The notes below the pieces were generated by a model. That model saw nothing but the letters and a program-made list of their open reading frames with translations, was not told the DNA's origin and did no database searches. Of a stretch of DNA of 16,827 nucleotides, positions 7,105-16,684 are shown one piece after another. A program made the position numbers and the translations under genes. The stretch spans positions 1 through 16,827 of the forward strand of contig JAJXTB010000049.1 in assembly GCA_021784205.1 (NCBI GenBank), written 5' to 3'. Positions within the stretch are counted from its first letter, which is position 1. Every line of letters starts with the position of its first letter. Source of the stretch: Actinomycetes bacterium. GTDB lineage: Bacteria; Actinomycetota; Acidimicrobiia; Acidimicrobiales; RAAP-2.

Positions 7105-8394
7105 GTGGAGTCTTCCCCGTTCGACGCATGGATTACCAACGACGACGAGCTGGTGTCGTTGCTGAGCCAGGAGTGGCAGCGACAGACGTCGACGTTGCAG
7201 CTGATCGCGAGTGAGAACTTCGCGTCGCCGGCGGTGATGGCCGCGACCGGATCGGTCCTGACCAACAAGTACGCCGAGGGCTACCCCGGACGGCGCTACT
7301 ACGGCGGCAACCAGATCGTCGACGAGGTCGAGGACCTGGCCCGGCGCCGTCTCACCGCCCTCTTCGGCGCGGACCACGCCAACGTCCAGCCCCACAGTGG
7401 GGCGAACGCGAACGTCGCGGTCTACCAGGCGCTGCTCGAGACGGGCGACACGATCCTCGCGATGCGACTCGACCAGGGTGGGCACCTGACCCACGGCTCA
7501 CCGGCGTCGATGACCTCCAAGGCCTGGCACTTCGTCTCCTACGGCGTGACGCCGCGAAACGACGACCCCGAACACCCCGGTGAGCAGATCGACTTCGACA
7601 ACGTGCGCGACCTCGCCCTCACGCACCGGCCGAAGTTGATCGTGGCCGGCGCGACCGCCTACGCGCGGCGCATCGATCCGTCGCCGTTCCGCGAGATCGC
7701 CGACGAGGTTGGCGCCCTCTTGATGTTCGACTCGGCTCACGTCGCCGGCTTGATCGCCGGGGGATCGCACCCCAACCCGGTGCCCTACGCCGACGTGGTG
7801 ACCTTCACCACCCACAAGACCCTGCGCGGACCGCGCGGCGGTGCGATCCTCGCGCGAACCGAGCTGGCGAAGAAGATCGATTCGGCCGTCTTCCCGGGCC
7901 AGCAGGGTGGGCCGCTCGAGAACGCCATCGCCGCCAAGGCGGTCGCCTTCCGCGAGGCGGCCCTGGCCTCCTTCGCGGTCTACACCGAGCAAATCGTGGC
8001 CAACGCCAAGGCCTTCGCGACCGCGCTCGCCGGCCACGGGTTCCGCCTCGTCTCGGGCGGGACCGAGAACCACATGGTGCTGCTCGACCTGCGCGACTTC
8101 GACGGCGACCTCACGGGCAAAGAGGCCCAAGAAGTGCTCGACCGGGCCGGGATCACGACGAATCGCAACACGATCCCCGACGACCCGCGTAGCCCCTTCA
8201 TCACCTCGGGACTCCGGGTCGGCACGGCCGCCCAAACCACGGCCGGCATGCGCGAGGGCGAGTTCACCCAGGTGGCGGACCTGATGGCGAGGGCCCTTCG
8301 CGGGCGCGCCGTCGACGCCGAGGTCCAGGCGGTGCGCGCCGACGTGGCCGAACTCTGTCGCTCGTTCAACCCGTACGCCAACTTCGTGAAGTAG
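7105..8394 (+). CDS. glyA: Serine hydroxymethyltransferase
   Basis: PLP enzyme that converts serine and tetrahydrofolate to glycine and 5,10-methylene-tetrahydrofolate, the main source of one-carbon units. The 429-residue length is typical for the bacterial enzyme. Motifs include LQLIASENFASPAV (31-44), NKYAEGYPGRRYYGG (54-68), the substrate/PLP region NVQPHSGANAN (93-103), FDSAHVAGLIAGG (208-220), and the PLP-lysine segment TFTTHKTLRGPRGG (233-246) with Lys238 as the Schiff-base residue. The GTG start at 7105 has a purine-rich AGAGAGG about five bases upstream. It sits 14 bp after rpiB and 2 bp before the wecA-like gene, so it is probably co-transcribed with both. Confidence 0.97.
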   Translation: MESSPFDAWITNDDELVSLLSQEWQRQTSTLQLIASENFASPAVMAATGSVLTNKYAEGYPGRRYYGGNQIVDEVEDLARRRLTALFGADHANVQPHSGANANVAVYQALLETGDTILAMRLDQGGHLTHGSPASMTSKAWHFVSYGVTPRNDDPEHPGEQIDFDNVRDLALTHRPKLIVAGATAYARRIDPSPFREIADEVGALLMFDSAHVAGLIAGGSHPNPVPYADVVTFTTHKTLRGPRGGAILARTELAKKIDSAVFPGQQGGPLENAIAAKAVAFREAALASFAVYTEQIVANAKAFATALAGHGFRLVSGGTENHMVLLDLRDFDGDLTGKEAQEVLDRAGITTNRNTIPDDPRSPFITSGLRVGTAAQTTAGMREGEFTQVADLMARALRGRAVDAEVQAVRADVAELCRSFNPYANFVK

Positions 8395-8396
8395 CC

Positions 8397-9542
8397 GTGC
8401 GCAACATCCTCGCCTACGCCGTCGTCGCGTTCGTCGGGGCCCTCGCGACCATGGTCCTCAACCGCCCGGCGCGGCTCATCTCGCTGCGGGTGGGCTACAC
8501 GGCCCAGCCCGACGCGCGCAAGGTCCACCAGACCGTCACGCCCTACGGCGGCGGCGCGGCCATGCTGGTCGGTCTGTGCGTCGCGCTGATCGCCGCGGAG
8601 TTCGTCCCCGAGCTGCGGATGGTGATCTCCTCGTCCCACGAGATGCTCGGCGTGGTCATCGCGACCGGGGTGATCTTCGTCGTGGGCGTCGTGGACGACT
8701 TTCGCGAGATGAGCCCGCCGGCCAAGGTGGCCGGGCAGTTCCTCGCGGCGTCGGTGCTCTACTTCAGCGGGGCCACGATGTACCAGCTGAAACTGCCCTT
8801 CGCGGGCTTCGTCGTGCTCGGTCCGTCGATCCTGCCGGTGATCACCGCCGTGTGGGTCTTCGCGATCTCGAACGCGATCAACCTGATCGACGGCCTGGAC
8901 GGACTGGCCGCGGGCATCGTGGCCATCGCGTCGGCGACGCTGTGCGTCTACGGCCTTCGACTCGAGGACCTCGGACTGCTGCCGGTCACCAACGTGGGAC
9001 CGCTCATCGCCGCGCTGACCTTCGGGGTGTGCGTGGGCTTCCTGCGCGACAACTTCCATCCGGCCAAGCTCTTCATGGGCGACGCCGGCGCGCTGATGCT
9101 GGGGCTCTTGATGTCGGCCTCGACCATGGTGATCGGGGGCCGGACCCCGCCGGCGAGCGGCGTCACGTTCTTCTTCTTCGCGCCGCTGCTCATCCCGGTG
9201 TTCATCCTCGGCGTGCCGCTCATCGACGCGGTCTGGGCCTTCGTGCGGCGCACCGCGTCCGGGCAGGGTTTCCACACGCCCGACAAGAACCACATCCATC
9301 ACCGCCTCATGCGCCTCGGCCACGGCCATCGTCGAACGGTGTTCATCCTCTGGCTCTGGACGGCGCTGCTCTGCGGTTTCGTCCTCTTCCCGCTGTTCGA
9401 ACCGCGGGTGAACGTCTTCATCCCCTTTGGCGTCGCGCTCTTGCTCGTGGGACTGCTCACGTGGTTCAGCCCGCTGCTCAACCGCTGGACCGGTCGCGGT
9501 CCCGTCGAGCCCGACGTCGCTAACGAGTCGGTGAACTCGTGA
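8397..9542 (+). CDS. wecA: Polyprenyl-phosphate sugar-1-phosphate transferase, WecA/TagO (MraY superfamily)
   Basis: Integral membrane enzyme that transfers a sugar phosphate, usually GlcNAc-1-phosphate, from a UDP-sugar to undecaprenyl or decaprenyl phosphate, starting a cell-envelope glycan. The 381 residues contain about ten to eleven hydrophobic segments. Superfamily motifs are VVDDFREMSPPAK (98-110) with the Asp pair 100-101, NAINLIDGLDGLAAG (159-173), AKLFMGDAGALMLG (223-236), and the HIHH loop HTPDKNHIHHRLMRLGHG (293-310) typical of WecA/TagO rather than MraY. The GTG start is 2 bp after glyA and the stop overlaps the next gene as GTGA. A wecA/rfe gene directly before the ATP synthase operon is a known actinobacterial arrangement. 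The actual sugar donor is inferred from the family; the symbol follows the family. Confidence 0.9.
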   Translation: MRNILAYAVVAFVGALATMVLNRPARLISLRVGYTAQPDARKVHQTVTPYGGGAAMLVGLCVALIAAEFVPELRMVISSSHEMLGVVIATGVIFVVGVVDDFREMSPPAKVAGQFLAASVLYFSGATMYQLKLPFAGFVVLGPSILPVITAVWVFAISNAINLIDGLDGLAAGIVAIASATLCVYGLRLEDLGLLPVTNVGPLIAALTFGVCVGFLRDNFHPAKLFMGDAGALMLGLLMSASTMVIGGRTPPASGVTFFFFAPLLIPVFILGVPLIDAVWAFVRRTASGQGFHTPDKNHIHHRLMRLGHGHRRTVFILWLWTALLCGFVLFPLFEPRVNVFIPFGVALLLVGLLTWFSPLLNRWTGRGPVEPDVANESVNS

Positions 9543-9808
9543 GCGACGACCCCCACCCGGTGGACCCCGAGCACCGCGACGAATCCCCCGACCAGCACGA
9601 AGACGTCAGCGACGGGACGTGGATCGGTCTCGGCGCCTTCGCCGCGCTCGGCACCACGATCGCGATCACCGAGGCCGTCGGCGTCGTGCTCGGCATCTGG
9701 ATCGACCGGACGTGGGGAACCACACCGTGGGGTCTGATTTTCGGGATAGTGTTGGGGACGGTCGCCGCCGTGGTGAGCGTTGTGAAGCAAGTCCGGCGTT
9801 TCCTCTAG
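9539..9808 (+). CDS. AtpZ/AtpI-family small membrane protein at the head of the atp operon
   Basis: Protein of 89 residues with an acidic soluble N-terminus (1-26, rich in Asp, Glu, Pro and His) and two predicted membrane helices (about 28-52 and 63-82). The hairpin motif GVVLGIWIDRTWGTTPWG (48-65) with GIVLG at 69-73 is typical of the ATPase gene-1 / AtpZ group. Such proteins precede F1Fo operons and in Bacillus have been linked with AtpI to Mg2+/Ca2+ handling; AtpI-type proteins also help c-ring assembly. The GTG start overlaps the wecA stop, so it is translationally coupled. The assignment rests on topology, motif and position; its role here is inferred. Confidence 0.8.
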   Translation: MSDDPHPVDPEHRDESPDQHEDVSDGTWIGLGAFAALGTTIAITEAVGVVLGIWIDRTWGTTPWGLIFGIVLGTVAAVVSVVKQVRRFL

Positions 9809-9816
9809 AAACCTAA

Positions 9817-10230
9817 TTGCCCGTGCTTGAGAACCTCCCTACGAATACGTTGCCGCGCCTGTTGAGGCGGACGACCGTCTCCGCCCTCGCGGCGGGTCTC
9901 GTGGGCTTCGTCGTCGCCCTCTTCGTCGCGCCGCCCCTGGCCGCGCTCGGCGTGGCGATCGGCGTGGGACTCGCGGTGCTCAACCTGCGTTTCCTCGACC
10001 GACAGGCCGCGCGCGTCGAACTTCGAGGTGAGCAGAGTTCCAAGGCCGTGCGTCGGCAACTCGGCGGCAAGACCACCGGCCGACTCGCCGTCATGACCGT
10101 AGTGGTGCTCGCCGTCGTTTGGCTGAACGCTCCCTTAGGAATCGGTATTGTGTCAGGGCTCGTGATTTATCAGATCGTGTTCGTGATCAACGTGATGCGC
10201 GTGGTGGCGAGCCAAGGAGGACCAGAGTGA
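9817..10230 (+). CDS. atpI: AtpI-like ATP synthase accessory membrane protein
   Basis: Protein of up to 137 residues with four hydrophobic segments (about 21-37, 38-57, 88-104 and 106-128) separated by a basic loop rich in Arg, Gln and Lys. This topology and its position directly before atpB match AtpI, which assists assembly of the c ring. Sequence conservation in this family is low, so position carries much of the weight. The start is uncertain: TTG at 9817, GTG at 9823 and TTG at 9850 are in frame, none with a Shine-Dalgarno. The end of the gene holds the atpB ribosome site and its TGA overlaps the atpB GTG. Together with the preceding AtpZ-like gene it forms an accessory pair. Confidence 0.75.
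   Translation: MPVLENLPTNTLPRLLRRTTVSALAAGLVGFVVALFVAPPLAALGVAIGVGLAVLNLRFLDRQAARVELRGEQSSKAVRRQLGGKTTGRLAVMTVVVLAVVWLNAPLGIGIVSGLVIYQIVFVINVMRVVASQGGPE
10214..10220 (+). promoter_or_regulatory. Strong Shine-Dalgarno for atpB
   Basis: AAGGAGG lies inside the end of the atpI-like gene, six bases before GTG 10227. It decides the atpB start: the frame is open back to 10119, but only this GTG has a ribosome site. Confidence 0.85.
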
Positions 10231-10988
10231 AGATGCTGTACGCCGCGAAGACCATCACGGTCGGCGTCCACCCGACCTTTCGCGTTTTCGGGCTGACGAT
10301 CGACGGCGACATCGTCATGTCGACGTTGCTGGCGGCGGCGATCTTCCTCTTCCTCGCGCTGCGCATGCGCGCCCGGGTCTCGGACGGCGTGCCGAACAAG
10401 CTGCAGTTGTTCTGGGAGATCCTCGTCGAGCAGGTCACCGACCTGGCGCTCTCGGCCATCGGACCCAAGGGCCGGCGCTACGTGCCGCTCGCGGTCACGA
10501 GCTTCCTCTTCATCCTCATCTCGAACTGGCTCGACTTCATCCCCTCGGCGATGCACCCCGGGGTGTCGGGCCCAATCTTTCCCGCCCCGACCGGCGACGT
10601 GAACCTGCCGCTCGCCATGGCGCTGCTCGTAATCGTCTGGGTGCACATCGAGTCGTTCCGCGCCCGCGGCTTCAAGGGCTACTTCAAGCACTACGGCCAG
10701 CCCTACCTGGCGCTCACGCCGATCAACATCGTCGAGGAGATCACCAAGCCGATCACGCTGACCTTCCGTCTCTTCGGCAACCTGTTCTCGGGCGGTCTCT
10801 TCGTCGTGGTGCTCACGACGCTGCTGCCCATCTACGTCAGCCCGCCGTTCGAGATCGGCTGGAAGCTCTTCGACACCGGTCTGCTCGGCGCGATCCAGGC
10901 GTTCATCTTCATGCTCTTGACGATCCTCTACTTCGGCATGGCCACGAGCCACGAGGAAGCGGCCGTCGCACATGAGGCCTCACACTAA
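10227..10988 (+). CDS. atpB: ATP synthase Fo subunit a
   Basis: Membrane stator subunit that forms the two proton half-channels against the c ring. The 253 residues hold five to six hydrophobic segments. The key helix [20 protein letters not shown] (173-192) carries Arg181, equivalent to the essential E. coli Arg210, and is followed by a late polar segment [16 protein letters not shown] (224-239). [15 protein letters not shown] (56-70) and [10 protein letters not shown] (99-108) are also typical. The GTG at 10227 overlaps the upstream TGA and has an excellent AAGGAGG; an ATG two codons on (10233) is an alternative. The C-terminus is His/Glu/Ala rich ([13 protein letters not shown]). Confidence 0.96.
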   Translation: MKMLYAAKTITVGVHPTFRVFGLTIDGDIVMSTLLAAAIFLFLALRMRARVSDGVPNKLQLFWEILVEQVTDLALSAIGPKGRRYVPLAVTSFLFILISNWLDFIPSAMHPGVSGPIFPAPTGDVNLPLAMALLVIVWVHIESFRARGFKGYFKHYGQPYLALTPINIVEEITKPITLTFRLFGNLFSGGLFVVVLTTLLPIYVSPPFEIGWKLFDTGLLGAIQAFIFMLLTILYFGMATSHEEAAVAHEASH

Positions 10989-10997
10989 AACCAACCC

Positions 10998-11003
10998 AGG
11001 AGG
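10998..11003 (+). promoter_or_regulatory. Shine-Dalgarno for atpE in an A-rich leader
   Basis: AGGAGG followed by AAAGATTAAA precedes the atpE ATG at 11014 with a ten-base spacer. The stretch from about 10985 to 11030 is much richer in A than its surroundings, which should keep the initiation region unstructured and favour high c-subunit synthesis. Confidence 0.8.
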
Positions 11004-11013
11004 AAAGATTAAA

Positions 11014-11280
11014 ATGGCAAATACAGACTCCGTTGCGTCTGCGGTACGCATCGCTGGTGCGCTCGTCGGCGGCGGTCTCGCCCTCGGCGGTGGCGCCATC
11101 GGCGCGGCGATTGGTGACGGCCTCGCCGGTAGCCAGACGATCGCGGCCATTGCCCGCCAGCCGGAGATCGAGAACAAGGCCCGTCAGTACTTCTTCTTGA
11201 CGGTTGGTCTGGTGGAGGCGATGTACTTCATCAACCTGCTGTTCATGGTGGTCTTCGTCTACGTCTTCAAAGCGCAGTAG
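11014..11280 (+). CDS. atpE: ATP synthase Fo subunit c
   Basis: Proton-carrying rotor subunit; about 8-15 copies form the membrane ring. The 88-residue hairpin has helix 1 with the glycine-rich [18 protein letters not shown] (19-36), a polar loop [11 protein letters not shown] (47-57), and helix 2 with the ion-binding Glu68 in [10 protein letters not shown] (65-74). The residues that coordinate Na+ in sodium-type rings (a Gln in helix 1 and Ser/Thr after the Glu) are Asp35 and Ala69 here, so it should be proton-type. It aligns without gaps to M. tuberculosis AtpE with an offset of seven; the mycobacterial Ala63 position is Met70. The ATG at 11014 is chosen for its AGGAGG and the usual short N-terminus; an upstream in-frame ATG (10972) lies inside atpB. 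Confidence 0.97.
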   Translation: MANTDSVASAVRIAGALVGGGLALGGGAIGAAIGDGLAGSQTIAAIARQPEIENKARQYFFLTVGLVEAMYFINLLFMVVFVYVFKAQ

Positions 11281-11285
11281 TCATG

Positions 11286-11321
11286 ACGTTGGTCGGCCCA
11301 CGTCGGTGGGCTGACCAACGT
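11286..11321 (+). other. Intercistronic hairpin between atpE and atpF
   Basis: ACGTTGGTC (11286-11294) pairs perfectly with GACCAACGT (11313-11321). Next comes a G-U wobble (11295 with 11312), then GCCCAC (11296-11301) pairs with GTGGGC (11306-11311), leaving the loop GTCG. This gives a 16-pair stem in the only sizeable gap of the operon. No U-run follows, so it is not a standard intrinsic terminator; it may protect the 3' end of atpE mRNA or limit read-through. Confidence 0.8.
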
Positions 11322-11353
11322 GTTCACCCACTATTCAAAGTAGGACTCTCGAG

Positions 11354-11875
11354 ATGATTGGCGTATCAATCTTCCTTCTTCCCAACGGCACGTTCTTCGT
11401 CGAACTGCTGGTGTTCGCCGTGATCGTGATCATCATGGCCAAGTACGTGCTGCCACCGCTCAATAAGGCGATGGAGGGTCGTCAGGAGAAGATCCGTGCC
11501 TCCCTGGAAGCCGCCGATCAGGCGCGGGCCGAAGCGGCCGCCGCCGGCGACGAGCGAGCCAAGGTGCTCGCCCAGGCCCGGGACCAGGCGCGCGAGATCG
11601 TCGCCGCGGCCCAGGCCCTGGCCGAACAGGTCAAGAGCGAAGCCGGTGGACGGGGCCAGGCCGAGTACGACCGTATCGTCGGCTCGGCGAGCGACGAGGT
11701 CGCCACGGCGCGTCAGCGCGCCATCGAGGAGGCCTCGGCGCGCATCGGCGAGATCGTCTTTGACTTGGTGAACAAGATCGTCGGACGCGAGGTCGACCAG
11801 CAGACGCACGAGGACCTCATTCGTGAGGCGGTCGCCGCTCTCACGGCCGAGGCTCAGCGCGGAACGAGTCGCTGA
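11354..11875 (+). CDS. atpF: ATP synthase Fo subunit b
   Basis: Peripheral stalk subunit that holds F1 against the turning rotor. The 173 residues show one N-terminal membrane helix (about 14-33, FFVELLVFAVIVIIMAKYVL) followed by PPLNKAMEGRQEKI and then a long Ala/Glu/Arg-rich helix (about 45-150) suited to a right-handed coiled coil. The C-terminal part ends near the delta-binding region. Only one b gene is present, so the stalk is expected to be a b homodimer, unlike mycobacteria with b' plus a b-delta fusion. The ATG at 11354 has AGGA eight bases upstream; the stop is 2 bp before atpH. Confidence 0.93.
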   Translation: MIGVSIFLLPNGTFFVELLVFAVIVIIMAKYVLPPLNKAMEGRQEKIRASLEAADQARAEAAAAGDERAKVLAQARDQAREIVAAAQALAEQVKSEAGGRGQAEYDRIVGSASDEVATARQRAIEEASARIGEIVFDLVNKIVGREVDQQTHEDLIREAVAALTAEAQRGTSR

Positions 11876-11877
11876 CC

Positions 11878-12789
11878 ATGTTGCCCAAACTCGAAGGTTA
11901 CGCCGCCGCCCTCCTGGGAACGTTGGAAGCGGCCGACCTCTCGACGGTCGCGGGTGACCTGGTCGCACTCGAGCAGACCGTCCTCACCCGTGGCGACCTC
12001 CGCGGGGTCCTCGCGGACACCTCGATCGCCGGTCCGGTGCGCGGCGTGATCGTGCGCGAGCTCCTGGCGAACAAGGTGTCTAACACCACCGTGCGACTCG
12101 CGGTCTTCGCCGCGACGACGGTGCCGGCCCAGGAGGTCCCCCGGGCGATCGGCGAGTTGAGCCAGAGCGCGCACCACCTCGTGGAGAACGGGTTCATCGA
12201 GCGGAGCAACCTCGGATTGCTCGGGGCGCGCAAGCGCGTCGGCGGGTACGCCGACGCGATCCTCGAAGACCTCGCGACCGACGACTTCGCCGCGATCGAA
12301 CGCGAACTCTTCACCTGGGCGCGCACCATCGAGGACAACCAAGAACTGCGTCGGCTCCTGGTGGACCGCGACGCGTCGATCGACGCGCGGGTCGCGGTCA
12401 CCGACCAACTCCTGAGCGGGCGCGTGAGCGCCGCGACGCTCGCCCTCGCGCGCTACGTGATCGTCGGCGGACGACCCCGCGACGTCGTGGGGACCCTCGA
12501 CTTCCTCGTGGACCACGTCGCCGAGGCGCGCAACTGGCGCGTCGCGCGCGTGCACGCCGCCCGCTCGCTCAACGAGCAGGACCAGATCGACCTCGCGCGG
12601 TCGCTGAGCGCTCTCACGGGCGGCTCGGTGGAGCTGCAGATCGCCGAGGAGCCCGACCTGCTCGGCGGGGTGCTCGTGGAGGTGGGCGACCTTCGCCTCG
12701 ACGCCACGACCCGCGGGCGACTGAGCACGCTTCGCGACGCGGTCGCGAGCGGCCATTTTTACGAATCAGCTTTGAAGCAAAACGACTAG
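11878..12789 (+). CDS. atpH: ATP synthase F1 subunit delta, enlarged with a duplicated N-terminal domain
   Basis: Connects the b stalk to the top of F1. At 303 residues it is far longer than the usual 175-185. The excess is an internal repeat: residues 7-78 align with 123-194 at a constant offset of 116 with no gaps. By my count 21 of 72 positions are identical, including GYA (7-9 and 123-125), LL at 62-63 and 178-179, and VS at 67-68 and 183-184. Both look like the helical OSCP/delta N-domain. The C-terminal domain (about 220-303) has the conserved LLGGVLVEVGDLRLDATTRGRL (261-282). No membrane helix is present, so this is not a mycobacterial b-delta fusion. From memory, Streptomyces delta (about 271 aa) is built similarly. 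The ATG is 2 bp after atpF, with no strong Shine-Dalgarno. Confidence 0.93.
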   Translation: MLPKLEGYAAALLGTLEAADLSTVAGDLVALEQTVLTRGDLRGVLADTSIAGPVRGVIVRELLANKVSNTTVRLAVFAATTVPAQEVPRAIGELSQSAHHLVENGFIERSNLGLLGARKRVGGYADAILEDLATDDFAAIERELFTWARTIEDNQELRRLLVDRDASIDARVAVTDQLLSGRVSAATLALARYVIVGGRPRDVVGTLDFLVDHVAEARNWRVARVHAARSLNEQDQIDLARSLSALTGGSVELQIAEEPDLLGGVLVEVGDLRLDATTRGRLSTLRDAVASGHFYESALKQND

Positions 12790-12804
12790 GAAAAGGAAAC
12801 TGTG

Positions 12805-14322
12805 ATGACTGAGCTCACCATTAGTGCCACGGAGATCACCGAGGCGCTGCGTAAGCACGTCGCCGACTTCAATCCGGCGATCGGCGCCGAGCAGGTCGGG
12901 CGCGTCGTCGAGGTCGGCGACGGTATTGCGCGCGTGTCGGGACTGCCGTCGGCGAAGGTGAACGAGCTGCTCGAGTTCGAGGACGGCACCGTCGGACTGG
13001 CCATGAACCTCGACGAGGAGACCATCGGTGCGGTGGTGCTCGGCTCGGTCGACAAGATCGAAGAGGACCAGATCGTCCGCTCGACGGGCCGCATCCTCTC
13101 GATGCCGGTCGGTGACGCGATGCTGGGCCGCGTCGTGAACGCGCTCGGCGAGCCCATCGACGGTCGCGGTCCGCTCCAGAACCCCCAGTCGCGTCGCATG
13201 GAGGTCCAGGCACCGGGCATCATCGGCCGCCAGCCGGTCGGCGAACCACTCCAGACGGGGATCAAGGCCATCGACGCGATGACCCCGATCGGCCGAGGCC
13301 AGCGCGAGCTCATCATCGGCGACCGCAAGACGGGTAAGACCACCGTGGCCATCGACACGATCCTGAACCAGAAGGGTCAGGGCGTGAAGTGCATCTACGT
13401 CGCGATCGGTCAGAAGAACTCGTCGGTCGCCCAGACCGTCAAGACCCTCGAGGACCACGGGGCCATGGACTACACCGTCGTGGTCGTCGCCTCGGCCGGT
13501 GACCCCGCACCGTTCAAGTTCCTCGCCCCCTACGCCGGTTGCGCCATCGGCCAGCAGTGGATGGACGGCGGCGAGCACGCGTTGGTCGTCTACGACGACC
13601 TCTCCAAGCAGGCCGAGGCCTACCGACAGATCTCGCTGCTGCTGCGTCGTCCGCCGGGCCGCGAGGCCTACCCCGGCGACGTCTTCTACCTGCACAGCCG
13701 TCTCCTCGAGCGCGCCGCGAAGCTGTCCGACGAGCTCGGTGGCGGATCGATGACGGCGCTGCCGATCATCGAGACCAAGGCCGGCGACATCTCGGCGTAC
13801 ATCCCGACCAACGTGATCTCGATCACCGACGGCCAGGTGTTCCTCGAGTCGGACCTCTTCTACTCGGGCGTGCGTCCGGCGATCAACGTCGGTAACTCGG
13901 TGTCGCGCGTCGGTGGCGCCGCCCAGATCAAGGCGATGAAGTCGGTCGCGGGCACGCTCAAGATCGACCTCGCGCAGTTCCGCGACCTCGAGTCCTTCGC
14001 GACCTTCGGTTCCGAGCTCGACAAGTCGTCCCAGGCTCAGCTCGACCGCGGGTACCGCCTGACCGAGCTGCTCAAGCAGGGTCTGAACGCGCCCGTGCCC
14101 GTCGAGGAGCAGGTCATCGTGATCTACGCCGGCACCCGCGGCTGGCTCGACACCGTGCCGGTCGTCGACGTTCGTCGCTTCGAGTCCGAGCTGCTCGCGA
14201 CGTTCCGCGCCAAGCACCCCGAGCTGCTCGAGCAGATCCGCACGTCGGGCACCCTGCCCGACACCGAGGCGATCGACGCGGCGATGCGAGTCTTCGTCGA
14301 CAACTTCGCCGTCAGCAACTAG
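12805..14322 (+). CDS. atpA: ATP synthase F1 subunit alpha
   Basis: Non-catalytic nucleotide-binding subunit of the alpha3beta3 head. The 505 residues have the beta-barrel N-domain (about 25-95), the P-loop GDRKTGKT (172-179), the [19 protein letters not shown] segment, and [17 protein letters not shown] with the arginine finger Arg368 that completes the catalytic site on beta. It ends shortly after a normal C-terminal helical domain, without the extra tail known from mycobacterial alpha. The ATG at 12805 has AAGGAAA about seven bases upstream; a GTG at 12802 directly before it is a weaker choice. It lies 15 bp after atpH. Confidence 0.97.
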   Translation: MTELTISATEITEALRKHVADFNPAIGAEQVGRVVEVGDGIARVSGLPSAKVNELLEFEDGTVGLAMNLDEETIGAVVLGSVDKIEEDQIVRSTGRILSMPVGDAMLGRVVNALGEPIDGRGPLQNPQSRRMEVQAPGIIGRQPVGEPLQTGIKAIDAMTPIGRGQRELIIGDRKTGKTTVAIDTILNQKGQGVKCIYVAIGQKNSSVAQTVKTLEDHGAMDYTVVVVASAGDPAPFKFLAPYAGCAIGQQWMDGGEHALVVYDDLSKQAEAYRQISLLLRRPPGREAYPGDVFYLHSRLLERAAKLSDELGGGSMTALPIIETKAGDISAYIPTNVISITDGQVFLESDLFYSGVRPAINVGNSVSRVGGAAQIKAMKSVAGTLKIDLAQFRDLESFATFGSELDKSSQAQLDRGYRLTELLKQGLNAPVPVEEQVIVIYAGTRGWLDTVPVVDVRRFESELLATFRAKHPELLEQIRTSGTLPDTEAIDAAMRVFVDNFAVSN

Positions 14323-14340
14323 CACAACCCGCGATTCGAG

Positions 14341-14346
14341 AGGAGG
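14341..14346 (+). promoter_or_regulatory. Shine-Dalgarno for atpG
   Basis: AGGAGG within the purine run GAGAGGAGGAGA, four bases before the ATG at 14351. It supports that start clearly. Confidence 0.8.
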
Positions 14347-14350
14347 AGAC

Positions 14351-16682
<2,332 letters not shown>

Positions 16683-16684
16683 TT

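Noticed and set aside
7980..9329. A 449-codon minus-strand frame opposite glyA and wecA
   Set aside because: Composition is extreme (Arg, His, Asp, Glu, Gln repeats) and it crosses two well-supported plus-strand genes.
10972..11280. A longer c subunit starting at ATG 10972 inside atpB
   Set aside because: It would add a hydrophilic 14-residue leader not seen in the family and ignore the AGGAGG in front of ATG 11014.
11286..11321. Intrinsic terminator after atpE
   Set aside because: The stem is strong, but the following bases (GTTCACCCACTATTC) contain no U-run and the operon clearly continues into atpF.
11354..12789. A mycobacterial-style b-delta fusion
   Set aside because: atpF and atpH are separate genes with a stop and a new ATG between them, and the delta protein has no membrane helix.
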